DNA from: an uncultured Eubacteriales bacterium
Lineage (GTDB): Bacteria; Bacillota; Clostridia; Oscillospirales; CAG-272
Assembly: GCA_934526185.1 (NCBI GenBank)
Contig: CAKTAA010000104.1
Span: 1-7,523 of the forward strand
Length of the DNA stretch: 7,523 nt
Direction of reading: 5' to 3'
How positions within the stretch are numbered: position 1 is the first letter of the stretch; each line of letters opens with the position of its first letter. A program made the translations under genes and the position numbers. The notes beneath the pieces are model-generated. The model was not told where the DNA came from and did no database searches. It was given only the letters and a program-made list of their open reading frames with translations. Shown here in pieces: positions 1 to 5,698 of the stretch.

Positions 1-1089
1 AACATAGGCAGCATCTTCAAAGGAAGGAGAAGCAGGAGAACCGCATCTGAGTGATGAGAAAAAAGCATACATGCTGCCGATATGTCCTCTTAACCAGCCG
101 GACGGTGCTTTTCTGCCGGGAAAAATTCCGCCCGGAGCGGGATACCTTCCGACACATTCGATAGCAGTGAATCCATGGGAAGCACCGAGATCGTCTGTGG
201 CAGCGGGAGTGGAATTGTCATAATAATATAAGTAGTTCAACTCCATAAGATTAAATTTCAGGGCGCCGCGTTCGCCGTATAATTCTATAGTCAGACCGTC
301 ATTTTCTCCTGTAGCCAGCTTATTTGCTTCGATGGTTCCGACAGCGCCGTTTTTCAATTCGCCGATAGCGTAGAAAGCCTCGTCTGCATCCGTCCGCCAG
401 GGAGAACCGTCAGGTCCCGCACGCAAGGAATGAGCTATCTGACTTCTTCCGGTAAGAATGGGAACGCCGTCCTTTTCCTTGAATTTTCCACAAAGGTAGG
501 TAAGAAGATCGATGGCATGAGATCCAAGATCAAACAACACACCGCCGCCGCAAATATCACGGAGTTGTTTCCAGCCTGCGGGTTTGTGCGGATCCACACA
601 GCTTGCATGCCGATATACGCTACGAAAGCTGTAAAGCTTTCCAAGCTTGCCGCTGTCAATCAATTCTTTCATTCTCAAAACAGGAGCGAGAAAGCGGTTG
701 TTAAATACAACTTGTCCGGTAATTCCGCGTGTTCTGGCCTTTTCCGCGATTTCATCTGCCTGTGCTGCTGTGATGCAAAGCGGCTTTTCGCAATAAATGT
801 GCTTGCCGGCAGATATTGCTTTTTTTAAGGTTTCGTAATGATACACATTCGGCGTACAGATGTCAATGACATCAATATCCGGTGAAAATATCAGGTCATC
901 TTCGCACTCTGCTGCGAAGGGTATGCCGAATGCTCGCGCAAGTTCCGTATTTTTTTCATGGTTTGGTGTATAAAGTCCGCAGACACGAACCTCAAATGGC
1001 AAATCTTTGTAAAAATATTTAAGGTTCTCCACACAATAAGCATGCGTGCGGCCCATGGAGCCGAAGCCTAAAAGTCCGATACGAATCAT
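1..1089 (-). CDS. Gfo/Idh/MocA family NAD(P)-dependent oxidoreductase, C-terminus cut by window edge
   Basis: Reading leftward from the ATG at 1087-1089, the frame stays open for 363 codons to base 1, so the protein lacks its stop and probably its last 20-30 residues (family members are usually about 330-390 aa). The N-terminus is a Rossmann fold with a dinucleotide-binding glycine motif at residues 8-13 (GFGSMG). Residues 101-103 (EKP) are the family signature around the catalytic lysine, here K102. Residues 180-194 carry the C-terminal-domain motif GGG-x3-D-x2-G-x-H-x2-D with H191, typical of the substrate-binding half. Members oxidise or reduce sugars, inositols and similar polyols in the cytoplasm; the substrate cannot be told from sequence. 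The start is supported by an AGGAG SD (plus-strand complement at 1096-1100) six bases upstream. It lies 67 nt downstream of the Nudix gene on the same strand, so it is probably cotranscribed. Family call is firm, exact reaction unknown. Confidence 0.93.
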   Translation of the reverse strand, partial: MIRIGLLGFGSMGRTHAYCVENLKYFYKDLPFEVRVCGLYTPNHEKNTELARAFGIPFAAECEDDLIFSPDIDVIDICTPNVYHYETLKKAISAGKHIYCEKPLCITAAQADEIAEKARTRGITGQVVFNNRFLAPVLRMKELIDSGKLGKLYSFRSVYRHASCVDPHKPAGWKQLRDICGGGVLFDLGSHAIDLLTYLCGKFKEKDGVPILTGRSQIAHSLRAGPDGSPWRTDADEAFYAIGELKNGAVGTIEANKLATGENDGLTIELYGERGALKFNLMELNYLYYYDNSTPAATDDLGASHGFTAIECVGRYPAPGGIFPGRKAPSGWLRGHIGSMYAFFSSLRCGSPASPSFEDAAYV

Positions 1090-1156
1090 GGAAAACTCCT
1101 GATTTTATTAATTTTTTTAACAAATAATAGATAGGTATATGAAATCTGCGGCCGTA

Positions 1157-1732
1157 TCAATACTCAGATAGAACTGATGTAGTATTCTGCATACACCATA
1201 CCTTGAGAACAGCCGCCTGGGTTTTGGCATCCTTAATTTCACCATTCAATATCTGATGAACCAGTGTATGGAGCGGTATTGTTTCAACGCTTAGCCATTC
1301 GTCGTCGTCAGGCGATTGCTGACCGGGACGCAGGCCGGTTGCGAGATACATATGGATGATTTCATCAGAGTAAGCCGGCGTGGGATACAATGCGCCGAGA
1401 TAGGTCAGCGAATCGGCAGTAAAACCTGTTTCTTCGCGAAGCTCACGCGCGGCGGCTGCCTCGTGTGATTCCCCTGATGTATCAAGCTTACCGGCGGGTA
1501 TCTCCGTCAAAATCTGATTTATCGGATAACGAAACTGACGCACGACAACGACTTCATTTGTTTCCGTCAGCGGCACCACACACGCCGCGCCTGGATGCCG
1601 TATAAGCTCGCGTGTTGTTTCCTTGCCGTCCGGAAGCGTTACAGCGTCGCGAAAGACGTGAAGCAGTCTGCCGCTGAAAATTTTCTTAGAGGACAACATA
1701 TTTTCATTTAATGTCTGAGAGTTTTTTTCCAT
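1157..1732 (-). CDS. Nudix hydrolase, ADP-ribose pyrophosphatase type (NudF-like)
   Basis: A complete protein of 191 aa, the usual size for bacterial ADP-ribose pyrophosphatases (EC 3.6.1.13), which split ADP-ribose to AMP and ribose 5-phosphate in the cytoplasm. Residues 62-70 (VVVRQFRYP) match the strand before the Nudix box in this subfamily, and residues 78-82 (IPAGK) lead into it. The box runs from G81 through E88 to R96-E97 and E100-E101 with G103, so all metal-binding acidic residues are present. The first spacer (G81 to E88) has six residues rather than the canonical five. Residues 115-124 (LYPTPAYSDE) resemble the post-box loop of ADP-ribose-cleaving members, which supports this over a nucleotide-triphosphate substrate. 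The start at 1732 is preceded by a purine-rich GGAAAGGAAA stretch about 10 nt upstream. The next Met, residue 12, has no SD. It is the first gene of a probable two-gene minus-strand unit. Confidence 0.92.
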   Translation of the reverse strand: MEKNSQTLNENMLSSKKIFSGRLLHVFRDAVTLPDGKETTRELIRHPGAACVVPLTETNEVVVVRQFRYPINQILTEIPAGKLDTSGESHEAAAARELREETGFTADSLTYLGALYPTPAYSDEIIHMYLATGLRPGQQSPDDDEWLSVETIPLHTLVHQILNGEIKDAKTQAAVLKVWCMQNTTSVLSEY

Positions 1733-1862
1733 CCTTTATAATTTCCTTTCCCGCGGCAAGTCCGCGTTATAATGCTGAACTGTCGTAATTATAATAAGCA
1801 ATGGGTAGAGTACCGCAGAAGCGCAAGGTGGCGTAGTCGCTAAAGACTTGCAAAGCAAGGCT
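1733..1862 (-). promoter_or_regulatory. Structured 5' leader of the Nudix-oxidoreductase unit
   Basis: This is the approximately 130-nt untranslated stretch between the inferred minus-strand start site (near 1862) and the Nudix ATG. Two short hairpins can be drawn. One is CTTGC-TTT-GCAAG (plus coordinates 1847-1859) at the 5' end. The other is CGCGG-ACTTG-CCGCG (1752-1766), just upstream of the SD. The 7-mer GCAAGTC in the first (1845-1851) is an exact complement of GACTTGC in the second (1756-1762), so a competing long-range pairing is possible. It matches no riboswitch class I recognise. A 91-codon open frame on this strand (2011 down to 1736) lacks an SD and is not treated as a gene. Confidence 0.4.
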
Positions 1863-1868
1863 GGGGAT

Positions 1869-1897
1869 ATTATATCATAAGTTTTTTTGAACAGCAA
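1869..1897 (-). promoter_or_regulatory. Sigma-A-type extended -10 promoter for the Nudix gene
   Basis: On the minus strand a perfect TATAAT -10 hexamer (plus coordinates 1869-1874) is preceded by TGA (1875-1877), giving an extended -10. A TTGCTG -35 hexamer (1892-1897, three of six consensus bases) lies exactly 17 bp upstream. The spacer contains a run of seven adenines. The predicted start site is about 7 nt downstream, near 1862. Position, orientation and spacing fit transcription of the leftward gene pair. Confidence 0.68.
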
Positions 1898-2009
1898 GCG
1901 AAATCTGGCTATTGCAGAATTTTTTGTGTTGTTTCTGTGTGGGAGCAGTGATGAAATATCGAAATTTTTAGGACTGTTTGACATGCAGATGAAATGGCTG
2001 GGTTCGTTC

Positions 2010-2038
2010 ATGAATTATTCAAATATATGTGCTATACT
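2010..2038 (+). promoter_or_regulatory. Extended -10 promoter for the ABC cassette
   Basis: TATACT at 2033-2038 is one base from the -10 consensus and is preceded by TGC at 2030-2032, an extended -10 element. Seventeen bp upstream, ATGAAT (2010-2015) matches three central bases of the -35 consensus. A weak -35 with an extended -10 is a common sigma-A arrangement. Transcription would begin near 2045, about 177 nt before the ATPase start codon. No other good plus-strand promoter is visible in the divergent region. Confidence 0.5.
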
Positions 2039-2044
2039 CATTTT

Positions 2045-2221
2045 GATTTGTTAATAGTAGCAACTGGGGACTGTAACCCAGATACTGCAGAGCCAAATAC
2101 AGAAAAGACACAGACTGCGGGAACAAAGCTCAGAGCCGCCGGCAAGGAACCGGAACGAATAAAGTAAAAGGATGGTTGCTCGTCTCATTGCGAGGACGGG
2201 ACGATAACCGGGGAAGCATGT
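2045..2221 (+). promoter_or_regulatory. Long 5' leader of the ABC cassette with several potential hairpins
   Basis: About 177 nt without a credible gene separates the predicted start site from the ATPase ATG. Candidate stems are CTGGG (2064-2068) with CCCAG (2077-2081), a CCGG-CCGG stem around 2137-2154, and a CGTCTC/GAGGACG stem with one bulged G around 2181-2198. An 11-codon open frame, ATG at 2172 to TAA at 2207, spans the last stem, but its purine-rich AAAAGG abuts the ATG with no spacer, so translation is doubtful. The SD for the ATPase is GGGGAAG (2210-2216). I compared it by eye with common riboswitches (cobalamin, c-di-GMP, guanidine, ZTP, SAM) and with T-box leaders and saw no match. 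Confidence 0.35.
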
Positions 2222-3196
2222 ATGATCAAAATCGAAAATCTTGTCAAAACCTACGGAAATATTCATGCGGTCGACCATATCAGCTTTGAAGTGAACGAGG
2301 GAGAAATCGTCGGTTTTTTGGGACCAAACGGCGCCGGAAAGACAACGACGATGAACATACTTACCGGCTGTCTCTCCTCGACATCTGGAAAGGCCGAAAT
2401 TGATGGAATTGATATTCTGGAGCAGCCGATGGAGGCCAAGCGGCGCATTGGTTTTTTACCGGAGCACCCGCCGCTTTATCTGGATATGACTGTAAAAGAA
2501 TATCTTGACTTTATATATGATATTAAGCACTGTACGCTGAACCGCCAAAAACACATTCGGGAGATCTGCGAGGTGGTTCAGATTCAGGAGGTGTACAAGC
2601 GCATTATCCGGAACCTGTCAAAAGGATACCGGCAGCGTGTCGGTATCGCACAAGCGCTGGTAGGCAATCCGAAGGTAATTATATTCGACGAACCGACGGT
2701 GGGATTGGATCCGAAGCAGATTGTAGAAATCCGCAATCTGATCAGAACGCTTGGCAGAAATCATACGGTGATTTTAAGTACACATATTCTTCCCGAAGTC
2801 AGTGCGGTCTGTGAAAGAATCGTCGTGATTCACAAGGGTAAAATCATTGCAAATGAGAAGACGGAAGAAATTGCCGAGGCGGCGGGCGGTTACCGCCGCC
2901 TGTGCCTGAAAGTAATAGGCCCGGCCCGGGATGTTTTGAATACACTTAGAAAAAAGCAAGGAATCACTTATGCTGAGATATTAGGAGAGAGAGAAGCCGG
3001 GAGCACGGCCTTTCTTGTAGAGAGCGCTGCTGGACTTGATATGAGAAAGCCGCTGTTCTATGCGTTAGCCGAGAACGGCTGGCCGCTAATTGGAATGGAG
3101 GCCATGGGAACAAACCTGGAGGATGTGTTCCTTACCTTGCTGGACAAGCAGGAAGAAAAACGAAGATCGCGCACACGCCAACGGTCCGGCACTTAA
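2222..3196 (+). CDS. ABC transporter ATP-binding protein, GldA/NosF-type
   Basis: A 324-aa cytoplasmic ATPase that should dimerise and drive the adjacent ABC-2 permease. Walker A is at 34-42 (GPNGAGKTT), Walker B at 152-158 (VIIFDEP, catalytic E157), the D-loop at 161-164 (GLDP) and the switch histidine is H188. The Q-loop glutamine is replaced by glutamate (LPEHPPLY, E81), and the signature is LSKGYRQR (132-139) instead of LSGGQ. Both departures are typical of the GldA/NosF/DrrA-like group and help place it there. Residues from about 225 form the C-terminal regulatory domain ending with NLEDVFLTLL (298-307), a hallmark of DrrA-like ATPases, followed by a basic tail. ATG 2222 is chosen because GGGGAAG (2210-2216) sits at suitable spacing; an out-of-frame ATG at 2218 is too close to it. 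The first gene of the plus-strand cassette, it ends 78 nt before the permease. Confidence 0.95.
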   Translation: MIKIENLVKTYGNIHAVDHISFEVNEGEIVGFLGPNGAGKTTTMNILTGCLSSTSGKAEIDGIDILEQPMEAKRRIGFLPEHPPLYLDMTVKEYLDFIYDIKHCTLNRQKHIREICEVVQIQEVYKRIIRNLSKGYRQRVGIAQALVGNPKVIIFDEPTVGLDPKQIVEIRNLIRTLGRNHTVILSTHILPEVSAVCERIVVIHKGKIIANEKTEEIAEAAGGYRRLCLKVIGPARDVLNTLRKKQGITYAEILGEREAGSTAFLVESAAGLDMRKPLFYALAENGWPLIGMEAMGTNLEDVFLTLLDKQEEKRRSRTRQRSGT

Positions 3197-3202
3197 AATA
3201 AA

Positions 3203-3247
3203 CCGACCGGCATCACCGTAAGAGAAAAATGCCGGCTTCCCGATCGG
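3203..3247 (+). repeat. Intercistronic stem-loop between ATPase and permease genes
   Basis: CCGGCAT (3207-3213) pairs perfectly with ATGCCGG (3229-3235) across a 15-nt loop. The outer CCGA (3203-3206) can pair with TCGG (3244-3247) after an 8-nt bulge on the 3' side, giving 11 pairs in total. No U-run follows, so it is not a standard intrinsic terminator. In this position an mRNA-stability or processing element is more likely. Drawn by eye; no folding energy was calculated. Confidence 0.45.
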
Positions 3248-3274
3248 AATTATAAAAAGTAAAGGAGAACATCT

Positions 3275-3985
3275 ATGTCAGCGATATACAAGAGGGAGAT
3301 GCGGGTATACTTCACATCGCCAATCGGCTATATATTCATCGCTATATTTTATGCGGTAAACGGGGCGCTGTTCAGCTATTTTACTTTGCAGAACGGCGAG
3401 AACAGCAATGTTGCCTCCTATTTCGTTACCCTGCTTTATGTATTTATCATTGTCATTCCATTGCTGACAATGAAATTATTCAGCGAGGAGAAAAAACTGA
3501 GAACGGAACAGCTACTTTTATCCGCGCCCGTCTCACTGTCCTCCATGGTGTGCGCGAAGTTCTTCGCGGCTTACACCATGTTTGCCGGTACCTTTCTTGT
3601 TTCGTCACTGACAGGCTTTCTTGCACTGTACCAGTACGGTAAGCCGAATACAGCCGTACTTGTTGGCAATGTGCTCGGTATCCTGCTTATCGGCGGCGCT
3701 TTTATTGCTATCGGCGTTTTTTTATCCTCTTTGACGGAAAACCAGCTTGTATCTGCTATATCGACCATTGCGGTTATTGCCGCACTGCTGTTTCTTTCCT
3801 ATTTCAATCAATATATCGGCAGTTCCGCCGTACGAACGGTGCTGAATTGGTTCTCAATTTTTTCCCGCTTTGTAGATTTCAGCTACGGTATTTTGAATAT
3901 CAATTCACTGCTGTATTATGCCTCTGTCATGTTCGTCTTTTTGTTTCTGACAGTGCGTGTATATGAGAGGAAACGTTGGGAGTAA
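3275..3985 (+). CDS. ABC-2 type permease, GldF-like membrane subunit
   Basis: A 236-aa integral membrane protein with six hydrophobic segments, at roughly 18-38, 49-67, 96-120, 127-151, 158-176 and 211-228, the usual ABC-2 half-transporter size and topology. The cytoplasmic N-terminus KREMRVYFTSPIGYIF (6-21) and the loop after helix 2 (MKLFSEEKKLRTEQLLLSAP, 66-85) are strongly characteristic of the GldF group, the latter being the coupling region that meets the ATPase. FSRFVDFSYGI (196-206) before the last helix is also typical. Together with the preceding ATPase it should form a 2+2 transporter; the substrate and even the direction are not established, though ABC-2 systems mostly export. The start has a strong SD (AAAGGAG, 3261-3267) 7 nt upstream. 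It follows the ATPase by 78 nt and precedes the GldG-like gene by 76 nt. Confidence 0.93.
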   Translation: MSAIYKREMRVYFTSPIGYIFIAIFYAVNGALFSYFTLQNGENSNVASYFVTLLYVFIIVIPLLTMKLFSEEKKLRTEQLLLSAPVSLSSMVCAKFFAAYTMFAGTFLVSSLTGFLALYQYGKPNTAVLVGNVLGILLIGGAFIAIGVFLSSLTENQLVSAISTIAVIAALLFLSYFNQYIGSSAVRTVLNWFSIFSRFVDFSYGILNINSLLYYASVMFVFLFLTVRVYERKRWE

Positions 3986-4032
3986 ACCGCTATCAAGATA
4001 AAAAAGATTACTCATATTGAAACAAAACGACG

Positions 4033-4057
4033 CTCCGGCGAGGGCGCCTTTGGGAGG
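4033..4057 (+). promoter_or_regulatory. SD of the GldG-like gene, inside a predicted hairpin
   Basis: GGGAGG at 4052-4057 lies four bases before ATG 4062 and is the SD that decides this start. The same bases can be paired: CTCC (4033-4036) with GGAG (4053-4056), stacked on GGCG (4037-4040) with CGCC (4045-4048), with an AGGG loop and a four-base TTTG bulge. If the stem forms, the ribosome site is hidden, which could reduce expression of the auxiliary subunit relative to the permease. Seen by eye only. Confidence 0.4.
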
Positions 4058-4061
4058 ATAC

Positions 4062-5522
4062 ATGAAGAAACAACAGGGATTTTTTCAGAGCAGGAAGTTT
4101 AAATACGGAACTGTTTCCGTTCTGCTGACGGTAGTTGTCATTGCCGCTGTCATCGTTCTGAACGTGATTTTTACAGCCCTTTCTTCCCGCTACGGATGGT
4201 ACGTGGATATGACACAAACGGATGTTTTCAGCATGTCCGACAGTACAATTGATCTGCTGAAGGATTTAGAGGGTTCCTATAAAATTATATTCTGTATGCC
4301 GCTTGATAAGTTATCTGAGAATACAACGTCAAAAATGATTTATACCTGTGCGCGTGATTTGGAAATGCGTCTGGATAATGTGACCATTGAATATCTGGAT
4401 GTCAACACGTATCCGGATACGGCAAGCAAGTATAAGCTGACATCCACGGAATCCATCTATACAACGGACGTAATAATTGAAAGTGAAACCGGACACAAAA
4501 AATATTCACAGGAAGCGTTTTTTATGCTGTCCTCAGAGGACAGTAGTGTAATCGGATTCAACGGTGAACTGAAATTCGCTTCTGCTATGATGCAGCTCGC
4601 CGGTATGTATCATCCGATGGCAGTTTTTACATCAGGACACGGGGAGACCTATCCGGAGGGGCTTGGCATGCTGTTTGAATCGGCAGGTTTTGATATCAAA
4701 ATCGTCAACTTGACGGAGGAGGAGCTTCCCGAAAACGCAAAGGTAATCATCATCAACGCACCGCAGTTTGACTTTATAGGGTATAACGAAGACGGCATAA
4801 CGAATGAAATTTCCGTACTTGATGATTTCCTTGAAAATCACGGCAGTCTGATGGTATTTATGGGATCCGATACCCCATATTTCCCCGAACTTGAAGAATA
4901 TCTGGAGGAATGGGGAATTCAATTCGGTGATGCAGTTCTTAAGGACACGGACAGCTCAACTACGTCCGATGGACTGACCATTAAGGCGACGCTGCCTACT
5001 GAGGGGACAGGAGCGTCACTGCATCAGAACATGCGTGAATTATCATCGGTACCTATGACGATTGTCAAGGATGCAAGTCCTATATATCAGCTTTATGAAA
5101 CAAAAAACAACAGAAGCATATCGTCTGTCCTGACAACAAGCAAAACGGCGCAGGCCTTTTCCTCAGAAAACGAGGAGGCTGTGCGCGGACAATTTGCTCT
5201 CATGACGCTGAGTATGCAGACAGATTATGTGAACAACGAGCCGATGAATTCCTATGTATTGGCATGTTCCAGTGCAAGCTTTGCGGATAGTGTATATATG
5301 AGCCAAAGTGCATACGGAAACAGGGATATTATATATGCTTCTATGCGGCTGTTCGGCGTCGATCAGGTACCTGTAGATATTCGTTTCAAACAATTTGAAG
5401 ACAATGCCCTTACCATAAGCACCGCGGAGGCATCCACATGGACGGTGGCCCTGGTTGCGGTTATTCCTGTGCTTATTCTTGCAGCAGGAACGGTTGTATG
5501 GATTAAGAGGCGTCATTTATAA
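4062..5522 (+). CDS. GldG-type ABC transporter auxiliary protein
   Basis: A 486-aa membrane-anchored protein of the GldG / ABC_transp_aux family. A hydrophobic helix at about 15-40 and a second at 460-480, followed by the basic tail IKRRHL, predict both termini in the cytoplasm and some 420 residues outside. Family landmarks are FSMSDSTIDLL (56-66), which resembles the usual FSLS-x-T start of the ectodomain, SGHGE (191-195) in the GATase-like core, and the segment around 230-268 with NAPQFDF and a following helix and strand. It is presumed to bind the permease and handle the substrate outside the membrane; no enzymatic activity is known to me. The open frame extends upstream to a TTG at 4017, but that codon has no SD whereas ATG 4062 follows GGGAGG, so 4062 is preferred. 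In several bacteria GldF and GldG are fused; here they are separate genes. Confidence 0.88.
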   Translation: MKKQQGFFQSRKFKYGTVSVLLTVVVIAAVIVLNVIFTALSSRYGWYVDMTQTDVFSMSDSTIDLLKDLEGSYKIIFCMPLDKLSENTTSKMIYTCARDLEMRLDNVTIEYLDVNTYPDTASKYKLTSTESIYTTDVIIESETGHKKYSQEAFFMLSSEDSSVIGFNGELKFASAMMQLAGMYHPMAVFTSGHGETYPEGLGMLFESAGFDIKIVNLTEEELPENAKVIIINAPQFDFIGYNEDGITNEISVLDDFLENHGSLMVFMGSDTPYFPELEEYLEEWGIQFGDAVLKDTDSSTTSDGLTIKATLPTEGTGASLHQNMRELSSVPMTIVKDASPIYQLYETKNNRSISSVLTTSKTAQAFSSENEEAVRGQFALMTLSMQTDYVNNEPMNSYVLACSSASFADSVYMSQSAYGNRDIIYASMRLFGVDQVPVDIRFKQFEDNALTISTAEASTWTVALVAVIPVLILAAGTVVWIKRRHL

Positions 5523-5698
5523 ACAGAGTATTCTTAGCGATAAAAATAGAATGAAGCGAAAGCGGAACAATTTGTATCTGTTATTCATCCCGAAATCGGA
5601 AAATATGGGCCCAATTCAGATCAGTTTGTTAAGATGATACATTATATCTGTAAAACGATCTAAAACGCGAAACATGGCACAGGAAAGGAAATGCGCTA
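5523..5698 (+). promoter_or_regulatory. 176-nt gap with SD and two-codon minigene before the DUF4340 gene
   Basis: No credible gene fills this gap; a 28-codon frame at 5551-5637 has no SD. The 3' end holds the purine-rich AGGAAAGGAA (5681-5690). It is followed by ATG-CGC-TAA (5691-5699), whose stop overlaps the DUF4340 start codon as TAATG. The SD lies about 8 nt from ATG 5699 and only a few bases from ATG 5691. Short inverted repeats such as CCGA-AA-TCGG (around 5590) and GATA-CATTA-TATC (5635-5648) are weak. I see no convincing promoter or terminator. Confidence 0.4.

Noticed and set aside
430..828. 132-codon plus-strand open frame
   Set aside because: It is antisense to the oxidoreductase gene, whose frame is continuous and full of family motifs.
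1090..1156. Possible second promoter in the AT-rich gap before the oxidoreductase
   Set aside because: TATTAT is present on the minus strand but there is no -35 at acceptable spacing; readthrough from the Nudix gene is simpler.
1803..1860. GC-rich block that might be a tRNA or T-box remnant
   Set aside because: No acceptor stem, no T-loop (GTTCRA) and no T-box sequence; only short hairpins can be drawn.
1978..1983. Perfect TTGACA on the plus strand
   Set aside because: The matching -10 position (2001-2006, GGTTCG) is nothing like the consensus, and the real -10 candidate is 49 bp away.
1736..2011. 91-codon minus-strand open frame in the divergent region
   Set aside because: No SD before its ATG, it runs through the minus-strand promoter and leader, and its translation resembles no domain.
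2172..2207. 11-codon upstream frame (MVARLIARTGR)
   Set aside because: The purine run touches its ATG with no spacer, so efficient initiation is unlikely; kept only as a remark in the leader entry.
5551..5637. 28-codon frame with a basic start (MKRKRNN) in the gap before the DUF4340 gene
   Set aside because: No SD upstream and nothing recognisable in the product; probably chance.
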